The translations under genes and the position numbers were made by a program. Positions 31,479-39,912 of a DNA stretch of 64,000 bases are shown here, in pieces. Below the pieces are notes generated by a model. It searched no databases. It saw only the letters and a list, made by a program, of their open reading frames with translations, and had not been told where the DNA came from. Numbering within the stretch: position 1 is the first letter of the stretch; each line of letters opens with the position of its first letter. This stretch comes from Actibacterium mucosum KCTC 23349 (GTDB lineage: Bacteria > Pseudomonadota > Alphaproteobacteria > Rhodobacterales > Rhodobacteraceae). The DNA lies in the NCBI RefSeq assembly GCF_000647975.1, contig NZ_JFKE01000004.1:186001-250000 (forward strand). The letters are read 5' to 3'.

Positions 31479-32496
31479 CCTCGGTCAGGGGGATCCAGCG
31501 GCTTTGCGCCATCGAGATCTGCAGCGCGCGGATTACCCGCATATTCTCGGCCGCATCGGCAATTGAATAAGGCGCGGGCGCGCCGTCCAGAACCGCGCGG
31601 GCAAAGGCGTCGGCCTCGGCCGCGTAGTGATCGCAAGCTGGGAATTCCACCCGCTCAACCCGGTCCTTGTTGCGGCTGCCGCTAGCGTCAACCTCCAGCC
31701 AGGTCGGGTCGGTTTCGGGCGTATTATAGGGGATGTCCACATGCACCCATTTGCGGTCGCCGATCAGACGCAGGTGCTGGTTCCACGCCGCGTGGGTGGA
31801 GCAATAGAAATTCAGCACCTGACCCGCACCGAAATCGAGGATGCCCGAGATGTCGGTATCGGTGCCAAACCGCGGGTCGATGGTGCCCTGCATCAGCGCC
31901 CGTTCGGGTGTGCGGCCAAACAGCAGACGCCCCGCCAGCACCGTGTAGCAGCCCACGAACAACAGCGCGCCGCCGCCGTCATCCACCCGGTTGGTGCCCG
32001 ATCCGGGGTCGTCGTTGAAATAGCAAAACGAGGTTTGAACGCAGCGCAGCTTGCCCAGATCGCCTTTGGTGACAAGGTCTTGCAGATAGGCCCATTGCGG
32101 GTGGTGGCGGACCATGAAGGCCTCCATCACCTGCGGGTGCCCGGCGGGCAGGTTGAGCAGCGGGCGAATATCCTCGGCATCCATACCCAGCGGTTTTTCG
32201 CACAGGATCGGCTTGCCGGCGGCAACGGCCTGCAACACCACCGGCACGTGCTGGCCGGTGGGCAGCGCGTTATAGACGGCGTCGATCTGAGGGTCGGCCA
32301 GCATCGCGGCCATATCCGGATAAACCTTGGGGATGCCGAACCGGTCGGCCACCGCGCGGGCGTGATCGGGCCGGCGCGATACCAGCCCACCCAGCACCCC
32401 AAGTTCGGACCGCTGGATCGCGGGCATCATCCGTTCTTCGCTGAGCCACCCGGTTGACGAGATGCCCCAGCGGATCTTGCCATCTGGCGTGGGCAT
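31471..32496 (-). CDS. Gfo/Idh/MocA-family sugar oxidoreductase
   Basis: NAD(P)-dependent oxidoreductase for sugars or inositols, 341 residues. The N-terminal Rossmann part begins IRWGISSTGWLSE, followed by DAVYNALPTGQH and the family-defining EKP motif (ILCEKPLGM). The C-terminal alpha/beta substrate domain contains DVDIPYNTPETD. It is the last gene of a leftward set with the RraA-like lyase (1-nt overlap) and the dehydratase. It may oxidise an imported sugar; exact substrate unknown. Confidence 0.88.
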   Translation of the reverse strand: MPTPDGKIRWGISSTGWLSEERMMPAIQRSELGVLGGLVSRRPDHARAVADRFGIPKVYPDMAAMLADPQIDAVYNALPTGQHVPVVLQAVAAGKPILCEKPLGMDAEDIRPLLNLPAGHPQVMEAFMVRHHPQWAYLQDLVTKGDLGKLRCVQTSFCYFNDDPGSGTNRVDDGGGALLFVGCYTVLAGRLLFGRTPERALMQGTIDPRFGTDTDISGILDFGAGQVLNFYCSTHAAWNQHLRLIGDRKWVHVDIPYNTPETDPTWLEVDASGSRNKDRVERVEFPACDHYAAEADAFARAVLDGAPAPYSIADAAENMRVIRALQISMAQSRWIPLTEVS

Positions 32497-33212
32497 CAGA
32501 ACGCCCCGTAACGGTCCAGCACAGCCTTGATCGGCTCGCCATTGCGGATGTCGTTGCGGGCGTCGGTTTCGGTTTTCTTGCGGCGCTCGGCCTCTTCCAG
32601 AACCTTGTCGACCATGTCGGCGGGGATCACGATCACTCCGTCTGCGTCGCCAACGATCCAGTCGCCGGGATCAACCCGCACCTGGTCGGTCAGCGAGCCG
32701 CGCATGGCGATGGGTTTCTGATAGTCGCGCACGCGATACCGCAGACGCCCCTCGATCGGGGACATATAGCGGGTGAACAGCGACCAATCGTCGATCTCCA
32801 GCACCAGCGCGGTATCGCGGCAGCCGCCATCCATCACCGCGCCCACGGCGCCCGAGGCCTTGGCGGCGTTGCTCATCAACTCGCCCCAATGGCCGGCCTT
32901 GTCCTCGCCCCCGGCCGAAATGGCCACCACGCAACCCGGATACATCTTGTCGATATATTCGAAATCCAACAGACGCTGATTGCCCTTGGCCACGTATTCC
33001 TCATCGGTGACCGGATCAGGGTGGCCCGCGATGGTGAAGGCCGGACCGGCGACCTTCATGTCACGCTCCAGCGGCTTAATGCCCAGGTCCAGGCATTGGT
33101 TCACATGGCCCATTTCCTGAAGAATGTCGTAAATCGCCGCCGTGTAAATCTCGCGGAACCGTGCCGCCGTTTCGGCAATCTTCGCATCAATATTGTTGGA
33201 TCCATCGGACAT
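32496..33212 (-). CDS. RraA-like / HMG-CHA aldolase-family protein
   Basis: A 238-residue member of the RraA-like superfamily, which contains class II pyruvate aldolases (4-hydroxy-4-methyl-2-oxoglutarate aldolase) and oxaloacetate decarboxylases. The AVMDGGCRDT motif (Arg-Asp pyruvate/metal site) and GELMSNAAKASGAVGAV are seen. In a sugar-acid cluster with a galactonate-dehydratase-like gene, it may cleave a 2-keto-3-deoxy sugar acid; this is inferred from position. The upstream gap (33213-33324) contains an 18-bp inverted repeat. Confidence 0.83.
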   Translation of the reverse strand: MSDGSNNIDAKIAETAARFREIYTAAIYDILQEMGHVNQCLDLGIKPLERDMKVAGPAFTIAGHPDPVTDEEYVAKGNQRLLDFEYIDKMYPGCVVAISAGGEDKAGHWGELMSNAAKASGAVGAVMDGGCRDTALVLEIDDWSLFTRYMSPIEGRLRYRVRDYQKPIAMRGSLTDQVRVDPGDWIVGDADGVIVIPADMVDKVLEEAERRKKTETDARNDIRNGEPIKAVLDRYGAF

Positions 33213-33275
33213 TTGGAGTTCCTACCCAGCTTGGCCCATGTTGGGCTGAATTGTTTCAAATCTGAACCGAAGGTG

Positions 33276-33293
33276 GTCTAATATGAATTAGAC
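33276..33293. promoter_or_regulatory. Inverted repeat upstream of the RraA-like gene
   Basis: GTCTAAT-ATGA-ATTAGAC, a perfect dyad with 7-bp arms, lies in the 112-bp gap between the dehydratase stop and the RraA-like start. It contains ATATGAA, shared with the candidate IclR sites at 34519 and 39831-39865, and is therefore a possible operator for an internal promoter. Confidence 0.5.
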
Positions 33294-33324
33294 ACCGGAG
33301 CGTATCCGGCGTCAACCCTTCGCT

Positions 33325-34506
33325 TCAGTCGTTGAAGTCCCGGCTGCCACCCCAGATCGAGATATAGGCCCCGTCGCGATACGGATGTTCGGCCACCGCA
33401 TCCATGTTCAGCTCGATCCCGCCCAATCCGGGCTGATCAGAGACCGGGAAACTGCCATTCACCGGGCGCGGTGCGTTCTTCAGCACATCGAACCACAGCG
33501 GGTCTGCAAATTCGCAGAATGCCTCTTGCAGGTACATATTGGTGATGCCCGCGTCCAGCTGCACCACCGCCGCCGTGGCGACAGGGCCAAACGGGTTGTG
33601 GAAGCTGACCGGCAGGTAATGACTTTCTGCAATCGCGGCGATCTTGCGCGATTCCAGAATGCCGCCCACCTGTATCGGGTCAGGCTGCAATACGTCGGGG
33701 CGCCCCTGCGCAATCAGCGCCGGCACCTTGTAGCGCGACCAGCACCGTTCGCCCGCTGCAATGCGCAGGCCTGGCGCACGGGGCACATTGCCCAGCGCAC
33801 CAAAGTTTTCGGGGTCAACCGGCTCTTCGAACCAATGCACGCCCAGTTCCGACATACCATAGGCCAGTTCCGCAGCCGTTCCGGGCGAGAACCGCCCATG
33901 CCCGTCGATCAGCAAACGAATGTCGGGTCCAACCGCATCCGATACCGCCTGAATGATCCGCAGACCGACGCGCAGACGACGCGGTGACGGGTCACGCCCA
34001 TCGGGCCAGAACGGATCAAATTTCAGCGCTTCATAGCCGCGCGCCACGGCAGAGACAGCGGCCGACGCCCAATCCTCTTCGGTCTCGGCACCGCCGAACC
34101 AAGCATTTGCATAGGCGGGCACGCTGTCACGCACCGCCCCGCCCAGCAGGCGATGAACCGGCTGGCCGGTGATCTTGCCGCAAATGTCCCACATGGCCAT
34201 TTCCAGCCCGGCAATGGCGCTGTTCAGCACCGGACCGCCGCGCGCATATTCTTCGCGATACATAACGGCAATCGCGCGTTCGATCTCGAACGGGTCTTGC
34301 CCCTTGAGATAGCGTTCAAACAGATGCTCTGCCGCCGCGGCCACCGCCTTGGACTGGTATTGCATCGTCGCCTCGCCCAGCCCCGTCACGCCCTCGTCGG
34401 TTGTAAGCTGAACGAACAGATAGTTGCACCACGTGGCGCCTACCATGTGCAGATCAAGCTGCGACAGGCGGGGACGTGTCAGGGATTGCGGTGCGATGGA
34501 ATTCAC
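33325..34506 (-). CDS. Mandelate racemase/galactonate-dehydratase-like enolase superfamily enzyme
   Basis: Mg-dependent sugar-acid dehydratase of 393 residues. Metal ligands appear in IDGHGRF (Asp), WFEEPV (Glu) and AAGERCW (Glu). The Asp-x-His-Gly-Arg arrangement and the later SFHNPFGP histidine match the D-galactonate dehydratase subgroup rather than muconate cycloisomerases. It would convert an aldonate to a 2-keto-3-deoxy acid. The start is taken as GTG 34506, because AAAGGAG lies 6 nt upstream; an ATG at 34524 would place the ribosome site inside the gene. The divergent IclR gene shares the operator just upstream. Confidence 0.87.
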   Translation of the reverse strand: MNSIAPQSLTRPRLSQLDLHMVGATWCNYLFVQLTTDEGVTGLGEATMQYQSKAVAAAAEHLFERYLKGQDPFEIERAIAVMYREEYARGGPVLNSAIAGLEMAMWDICGKITGQPVHRLLGGAVRDSVPAYANAWFGGAETEEDWASAAVSAVARGYEALKFDPFWPDGRDPSPRRLRVGLRIIQAVSDAVGPDIRLLIDGHGRFSPGTAAELAYGMSELGVHWFEEPVDPENFGALGNVPRAPGLRIAAGERCWSRYKVPALIAQGRPDVLQPDPIQVGGILESRKIAAIAESHYLPVSFHNPFGPVATAAVVQLDAGITNMYLQEAFCEFADPLWFDVLKNAPRPVNGSFPVSDQPGLGGIELNMDAVAEHPYRDGAYISIWGGSRDFND

Positions 34507-34518
34507 GGTATCTCCTTT

Positions 34519-34532
34519 GTTCATATATGAAC
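34519..34532. promoter_or_regulatory. Perfect palindrome, candidate IclR operator
   Basis: GTTCATATATGAAC is a perfect 14-bp dyad in the 57-bp gap between the divergent dehydratase (start 34506) and iclR (start 34564) genes, touching the dehydratase ribosome site. Close variants GGTCAAATATGAAA and GACCATATATGAAC occur before the sugar-binding-protein gene at 39831 and 39852. Confidence 0.65.
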
Positions 34533-34563
34533 GAACCTAACCATAACTGACAGGATAGACCCG

Positions 34564-35364
34564 TTGAGCGCCACAAACCAAGCCACCGCGCACGCTTTGG
34601 AGCGAAATAAAATCCCCGCGCTGGATCGGGCTATGGCGGTATTCGCCGAATTGGAGCAACGCCCCGAAGGTATGCGTATCCGCGATCTGGTGACGGCTTT
34701 GGGACTGCCGCGCACCACGGTTTATCGCATCCTGAACTCGCTTGAGTTGCATCAGATGGTGCGGCGCGACGCCGCGGGTTCGTATACGCTGGGACCGCGC
34801 CTGCTGACACTGGCCAGCCGGGTTGTGTCCGAGAACACCCATGCCGACCTGCGCGCGCTGGCGCAGCCGCATCTGCATCGGCTTGCGCAGGCCACCGGGC
34901 AGTCGGCCAAACTGTCGGTTGTGGATGGCGACAACGCGCTGGTCATTGCCACGGCCACCGGCGTGCCGGGCCTGTCGCTGAGCGTGGCACCCGGTCAGCG
35001 CATCCCGCTGCATGCGGGCGCTGCGGGCAAGGTGCTGATGGCGCATATGCCCATCCCGCTGTTGGATCAGATGCTGGCCGGTGGCATGGCCACCTATACG
35101 TCGCATACCATTGCCTCCGAGGCTGGTTTGCGCGCCGAATGCGCGCAGATCCGCGCCCGCGGCTGGGCCGAGGATCTGGGCGAATTCACTCCCAATATCG
35201 AGGCCTATGCCGCCCCCGTCACCGACCATTCCGGCGTGACGCTGGCCGCGCTTTCCTGCCCGTTCCTGTCGGGCATCGACACGGTCCAACGTGAGGCGTT
35301 CCGCAACGCGGTGATCACCACGGCGGGGGCGATCTCGGCCGACTTGCCGCCGCCGCGCCTTTAG
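34564..35364 (+). CDS. IclR-family transcriptional regulator
   Basis: A 266-residue regulator with an N-terminal winged HTH (about 15-80: RAMAVFAELEQ, GLPRTTVYRILNSLE) and a C-terminal IclR ligand domain (GQRIPLHAGAAGKVLMA, ARGWAEDLGEFTPNIEAYAAPV). The start appears to be TTG 34564, since AGGA lies 8 nt upstream and the next Met would cut into the HTH. It is divergent from the dehydratase and probably controls the 32-39 kb sugar-acid genes through the ATATGAA-type sites. Confidence 0.88.
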   Translation: MSATNQATAHALERNKIPALDRAMAVFAELEQRPEGMRIRDLVTALGLPRTTVYRILNSLELHQMVRRDAAGSYTLGPRLLTLASRVVSENTHADLRALAQPHLHRLAQATGQSAKLSVVDGDNALVIATATGVPGLSLSVAPGQRIPLHAGAAGKVLMAHMPIPLLDQMLAGGMATYTSHTIASEAGLRAECAQIRARGWAEDLGEFTPNIEAYAAPVTDHSGVTLAALSCPFLSGIDTVQREAFRNAVITTAGAISADLPPPRL

Positions 35365-35372
35365 AACGGCTT

Positions 35373-36260
35373 TCATTCCGGCTCCTGCAATGCCAGCCAC
35401 GCCGATGGTCCCATGCCATCCAGCCCCGGCCGCAAGGTCAGTTTCTGGTGCAGTTCCATCGCCTCGCCGGGGGCCAGAGTTTGCAGCGGGCCGACGTTCT
35501 CGATCTCGGCAAACTCGGCGCCATCCATGGGGCCTGACCGGAACATCGTGACGGTTCCGCCGCCTTCGGGGTAATGGCAGCCGGGCTGATGCGCCACTTC
35601 GGACCGCAGCCCGGCGTCAGGCCCCACACAGGCCAGCCAGCCACAATCGGCATCCAGCCCAACCTTGATAAATGGCGCGTCCGGCATGGCGGCGAAATCC
35701 AACACCAGCCCGGGCTCGCTGTGATGCAGGATCGGATCGGTCACCCGCGCCTCGGCATTGATCACCAGCACCCGTCGCGGACCCGCCGGCCACGGAACAA
35801 CACCCCATCCGGCACTTGGCGCGACGGCGGTGATCGCCCAAGGTGCAAGTCGCCTTGTGCGGTTGGTCTCGTTGACAAACCGATGCGTGATCTGCAGCGC
35901 TTTGTCCTCTAACACGCAGGTCATGCCCAGCGACAGGCCCGACACCTGCTCTTTGCCGGTATCCACCCGTGCAGCAGACATGGCCAGCCGCGTCAGGCGC
36001 GAAGGCACCAGTGCCGGCAGGCCAGAGACCGGCGTCTGCTCGGGCTCCATGAACCAGCTGCGAATGCCATAGTATTCATGCCCCTGATACGGTGCCAGCA
36101 TCGAGGCGCCGTCAGCTGGTCCAAAGAACAACACGCGCGGATGCGGCTTGTTGGCCACGAAGGCCGCCAGATCCCCATCACGCAGCCAAATGCCCCGCGC
36201 CCCGGCGGGTGCACCGGCCGGCAGGCTGGCCGCGCGGTCAGTGGCAGCCGAGCCGCTCAT
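35373..36260 (-). CDS. Mutarotase-like (DUF4380-type) protein of a sugar ABC operon
   Basis: A 295-residue protein whose composition and layout resemble galactose-mutarotase-fold proteins of the DUF4380 type (GIWLRDGDLAAFVANKPHPRVLFFG, many beta strands, no signal peptide). It may interconvert sugar anomers. Assignment is tentative. The start overlaps the stop of the ATPase gene by 4 nt, so it is the last gene of the sugar importer A operon, convergent with iclR (8-nt gap). Confidence 0.55.
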   Translation of the reverse strand: MSGSAATDRAASLPAGAPAGARGIWLRDGDLAAFVANKPHPRVLFFGPADGASMLAPYQGHEYYGIRSWFMEPEQTPVSGLPALVPSRLTRLAMSAARVDTGKEQVSGLSLGMTCVLEDKALQITHRFVNETNRTRRLAPWAITAVAPSAGWGVVPWPAGPRRVLVINAEARVTDPILHHSEPGLVLDFAAMPDAPFIKVGLDADCGWLACVGPDAGLRSEVAHQPGCHYPEGGGTVTMFRSGPMDGAEFAEIENVGPLQTLAPGEAMELHQKLTLRPGLDGMGPSAWLALQEPE

Positions 36261-37795
36261 GCGGCCACGCCCGGCTGACCCGATGCCGCTTGCAGCAGCT
36301 TGTCCTGCGTGATCTCGGCCCGATCAAACGTCCCTTGTACGCGCCCTTCGCCCAAAACCACCACGCGGTCGCTCATCGCCAGCAGTTCGGGCATTTCCGA
36401 CGAGATCAGGATGATGCCCAGCCCTTTATTCGCCAATTCGCTCATCAACCGGTAGATCTCGGCCTTGGCGCCCACGTCGATGCCGCGCGTTGGTTCGTCA
36501 AGGATCAGAATCTGCGGCTCGGACGCCAGCCATTTCGACAGTACAACCTTTTGCTGGTTCCCCCCCGACAGGCTGAGGACCGAAGCGCGCAGCCCCGCGG
36601 CCTTTAGCGACAACCGGGTTGCAAGGTCGTGCGCAAGGCTGCGTTCCGCCCCGCCATCAATCACCCCGCCCCGTGCCACACGGTTCAACGCGGCCAGCGT
36701 GATGTTGCGGGTGATGTTCATCGTGCCGACAAAGCCCGAGACCTTGCGGTCTTCGGTCAGCATCGCAATCTGATGGTTGATCGCGTCTGCGGGGCTGCGG
36801 ATGACAACCTCGTCGCCGCGCACAAAGACACGGCCTTGGCGGCGACCCGTCTGGCGATAGCTGCCGTCGAAAACGGCGCTCATCAGCTCGCTGCGCCCGG
36901 CCCCGACAAGGCCGAACAACCCAACGATCTCACCCGCCCGCAATGTCAGCGAGGCACCCTCGACCAGCAATCGGTCGGCCCGCGTGGGGTGGCGCACATC
37001 GATATCCTCTAACCGCAACAGCTCGCGCCCGGGCATCGGTGCATTATGCACATACAACGCATCCAGCTGCCGGCCCACCATGTCTGCGATCACCTGATCG
37101 GTGGCCACGTCGGCCACTTTGTGGGTCGCCACGAACCGCCCGTCGCGCAGCACCGTGATCCGGTCGCACAAGGCAAATACCTCGTCCATCTTGTGCGAGA
37201 TATAGATGCATGCCACGCCACGGTCGCGAAGGTTGTGCAGGATCTTGAACAGCTTGTCGGCCTCGGTCGCGGTCAGCGCCGAGGTCGGCTCGTCCAGCAC
37301 CAGGATCTTTGGCCCGCGAATGACCGACCGCGCGATGGCAATCATCTGCTGCTGCGAGGTCGACAGCCCGCGCACCGTGGCGCGCGGGTTCAGCTCCAAC
37401 CCCACCATCGCCAGCGCCTCGCGCGCGCCGCGATAGACGGCGGGCCAGTCGATCAACCCCGCCCCGCGCGTCGGCATGCGGCCCAGATAGATGTTTTCGG
37501 CGATCGACAGGTCCAGATGCAGGCTGACCTCCTGATAGATCATCTCGATCCCGGCGCGCTCCGCCTCCAGCGTCGAGCCAAAGCGCACAACCTCGCCACC
37601 CAGCGCAATCTCACCGTCGAAATCGCGGGCATAGATGCTGCCGGACAGGCATTTCATCAGCGTCGACTTGCCCGCGCCGTTTTCGCCGCACAGGCCCAGG
37701 ATTTCGCCCGGCCGCACGTCCAGCGAGACATCCTCCAACGCCACCACCGCGCCGTAGCGCTTGGTGACATTGGTCATTTGCAGCGCGGGGGTCAC
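36257..37795 (-). CDS. Sugar ABC importer A: tandem ATP-binding protein (CUT2, RbsA/MglA-like)
   Basis: A 512-residue duplicated ATPase typical of CUT2 importers. The N-half has Walker A GENGAGKSTLMK, LSTSQQQMIAIAR and Walker B ILVLDEPTSAL; the C-half has the degenerate GLVGAGRSEL loop, LSGGNQQKVVLSKWL and LILDEPTRGID. The start is taken as GTG 37795, which overlaps the permease stop (GTGA) and has AAGGGTGGG upstream; ATG 37777 is a less supported alternative. Confidence 0.92.
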   Translation of the reverse strand: MTPALQMTNVTKRYGAVVALEDVSLDVRPGEILGLCGENGAGKSTLMKCLSGSIYARDFDGEIALGGEVVRFGSTLEAERAGIEMIYQEVSLHLDLSIAENIYLGRMPTRGAGLIDWPAVYRGAREALAMVGLELNPRATVRGLSTSQQQMIAIARSVIRGPKILVLDEPTSALTATEADKLFKILHNLRDRGVACIYISHKMDEVFALCDRITVLRDGRFVATHKVADVATDQVIADMVGRQLDALYVHNAPMPGRELLRLEDIDVRHPTRADRLLVEGASLTLRAGEIVGLFGLVGAGRSELMSAVFDGSYRQTGRRQGRVFVRGDEVVIRSPADAINHQIAMLTEDRKVSGFVGTMNITRNITLAALNRVARGGVIDGGAERSLAHDLATRLSLKAAGLRASVLSLSGGNQQKVVLSKWLASEPQILILDEPTRGIDVGAKAEIYRLMSELANKGLGIILISSEMPELLAMSDRVVVLGEGRVQGTFDRAEITQDKLLQAASGQPGVAA

Positions 37796-38784
37796 AGGCC
37801 CACCCTTCGCCGCCGCAGCTGATCCAGCCCCACGGCGGCAATGATCACGATGCCCACGACAAGGTCCTGCCAATAGACGTCGATCCGCAGGATCACCATG
37901 GCGTTCTTGATCACCGTCATCATCAGCGTGCCAATGGCTGTGCCCAGGATCGACCCCGCCCCGCCAAACAGCGACGTGCCCCCGATGATGACCGAGGCGA
38001 TCACCAACAGCTCCATCCCCGTGCCCGCGTTAGACGTGGCCGACGAGAACCGCGCCGCGCTGAGCATACCCGCCAGCGCCGCCGCCATACCCGTCAGCAT
38101 AAAGACCGAGATCGTCAGCCGCGTGATCCGCACCCCCGCCAGGCGCGCGGTTTCCTTGTTGCCGCCCATCGCAAAGACATTGCGGCCATAGGTCGTGTGT
38201 TTCAGCACCAGATGCGCGAAGATGGCCAGCACAATCCCGATCACCACCGGATAGGGCAACGGGCCCAGCGTGCCCTGCCCCATGATGGTGAACTCGGGCG
38301 GCAGCGGGTAAACCGGCTGCCCCTTGGTCAGGATCAGCACCACGCCGCGCACCGCGTATAACATCCCCAATGTCACGATCAGCGCCGGGATGGCGAAGAC
38401 GGCCACCAGAAACCCGCTGGTGAACCCGATGCCCGCGCCAAGGATCAGCGTGCCAATAACCGCCAGCGGCACCGGCACCCCGCCATGGATCACCATCATA
38501 CCCGACGCCACGCCGCCCAGCGCCACGATGGGCCCCACCGACAGGTCAAACTGCCCGCCGATGAACACATAGGTCATGGCAATCGCGATGATGAACGGAA
38601 AGGCCGCCGCCCGCAGGATGTTGATCAGGTTGGCCTGGCTGACAAAGACCGGCTTGATCAGCGCCACGATCACCACCAGCCCGATCAGAACCAACAGAAT
38701 GCCCAGCTCTTCGGCTTTAAAAATGCGCGAAAGGGCCGCTTTTGCGCCCCGTGGTTCGCCCGCTGCCGCTTCTGTCTGCGCCAT
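37792..38784 (-). CDS. Sugar ABC importer A: permease (RbsC-like)
   Basis: A 330-residue CUT2 permease with about 8-10 hydrophobic segments and the family motifs FVFIGGQFDLSVGPIVALGG-like segment and VIIGGTSLFGGAGSILGTAIG. It forms the channel of importer A as a homodimer. It lies between the binding-protein and ATPase genes and overlaps the latter by 4 nt. Confidence 0.9.
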   Translation of the reverse strand: MAQTEAAAGEPRGAKAALSRIFKAEELGILLVLIGLVVIVALIKPVFVSQANLINILRAAAFPFIIAIAMTYVFIGGQFDLSVGPIVALGGVASGMMVIHGGVPVPLAVIGTLILGAGIGFTSGFLVAVFAIPALIVTLGMLYAVRGVVLILTKGQPVYPLPPEFTIMGQGTLGPLPYPVVIGIVLAIFAHLVLKHTTYGRNVFAMGGNKETARLAGVRITRLTISVFMLTGMAAALAGMLSAARFSSATSNAGTGMELLVIASVIIGGTSLFGGAGSILGTAIGTLMMTVIKNAMVILRIDVYWQDLVVGIVIIAAVGLDQLRRRRVGL

Positions 38785-38811
38785 GCGTTATGTCCCTTCC
38801 CCAGTGGGTTC

Positions 38812-38833
38812 GGGGGCGACGGGCGCCGCCCCC
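38812..38833 (-). terminator. Stem-loop between binding-protein A and permease genes
   Basis: GGGGGCG (38812-38818) pairs with CGCCCCC (38827-38833), 8 nt after the binding-protein stop on the minus strand. It is probably an intra-operon attenuator/mRNA-stability element. Confidence 0.55.
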
Positions 38834-38841
38834 AATTTTGG

Positions 38842-39771
38842 TTACTTGTAGCTGTCGATATTTTCAGCAGTGACCAGAACGGTGCCGCTGTCCGTGATCG
38901 ACGGCACGTCTTTGCCGTTAAGATAGTCATGCACAAAGCCAACCGACTCGTAGCCCATGCGATAGAAGTCCTGCGTCATGGTTCCCCAGACCAGCCCCTC
39001 GCGGATCGCGCCCAGCGTGTCGTCGACATCGTCAATGGCCAGAACCGTAACCCCGGTCTTGCCGGTCTCGCGCATCACCTGCGCAGCGGCGGGGCCACAG
39101 GCCACTTCCAGACAGAACACGGCGTTCACTTCGGGATAGGTCAAAAAGACCGTGCCGGCCTTCTCGGCAGCCATGATCGCGTCCGAGTTGTTGGGCTCTT
39201 TCACGACAACTTCCATATCGGGATAGTTGGCGGCAATCGTCTCTTCAAACGCAGCCAACTGCGCAACCTGGTTGCCCATGTCCAGCGTGGTCATGAAAAC
39301 CGCGATGCTGGCCTTTTCACCGGTCTGCTTGGCCAGGTGATGGGCGGCGTTGATGCCGTATTGCTGCTGATCGGTGCCGATATAGGCAATCCGCAGGTCC
39401 TCATCATCGGGCGCGTCCAGAATGGCGTTCACGATCGGAATGCCGGCTTCCTGGAACTTCTGGTAAATCGGACGGAACACCGACGGATTGGTCGGGCTGG
39501 TGATCACTGCATCGACCTTTTCGGCCAGCGCAATCTCCATCTGGTTAACCATCTCGGCCTCGGAAAACTCGGTCGGGCCCACCCAGCTGACGTCATAGCC
39601 CAGCTCGGCCCCGCGCTCCTGCGCGCCAATCCGTGCCGGCTGCAGAACCGGCAGGCCCACAATGCCCGACACGAAGACAATGCGCTTTTTGTCCTCGGCC
39701 TGCGCGGTTTCGGCCCCTGTCAGCGCCGCGGCGATCGCCAGTGCCAGAGCACCCGTTTTAATCAGTTTCAT
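38842..39771 (-). CDS. Sugar ABC importer A: periplasmic sugar-binding protein (RbsB-like)
   Basis: A 309-residue Peripla_BP_4 protein with a signal peptide (MKLIKTGALALAIAAALTGA...AQA) and the RbsB-like fold (KRIVFVSGIVGLPVLQ, DAVITSPTNPSVF, VLAIDDVDDTLGAIREG). It is the first gene of importer A, with two tandem candidate IclR sites 60-94 bp upstream. The sugar cannot be determined from sequence alone. Confidence 0.9.
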   Translation of the reverse strand: MKLIKTGALALAIAAALTGAETAQAEDKKRIVFVSGIVGLPVLQPARIGAQERGAELGYDVSWVGPTEFSEAEMVNQMEIALAEKVDAVITSPTNPSVFRPIYQKFQEAGIPIVNAILDAPDDEDLRIAYIGTDQQQYGINAAHHLAKQTGEKASIAVFMTTLDMGNQVAQLAAFEETIAANYPDMEVVVKEPNNSDAIMAAEKAGTVFLTYPEVNAVFCLEVACGPAAAQVMRETGKTGVTVLAIDDVDDTLGAIREGLVWGTMTQDFYRMGYESVGFVHDYLNGKDVPSITDSGTVLVTAENIDSYK

Positions 39772-39830
39772 AATCTCTCCTCCCAGTTAGACGCTTTTGC
39801 GGCCGGTCTCCCCTCCGGCCGCACAAGCTT

Positions 39831-39865
39831 GGTCAAATATGAAACATATAGGACCATATATGAAC
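39831..39865. promoter_or_regulatory. Two tandem IclR-like sites 21 bp apart
   Basis: GGTCAAATATGAAA (39831-39844) and GACCATATATGAAC (39852-39865) match the palindrome at the iclR promoter (GTTCATATATGAAC) at most positions. Their 21-bp phase is two helical turns, placing both on one DNA face, as expected for cooperative binding. They precede the importer A operon. Confidence 0.6.
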
Positions 39866-39912
39866 TATGGCGGAGATCACGGGGCCATGTCAACGATTCA
39901 CAAAGGAAAATC

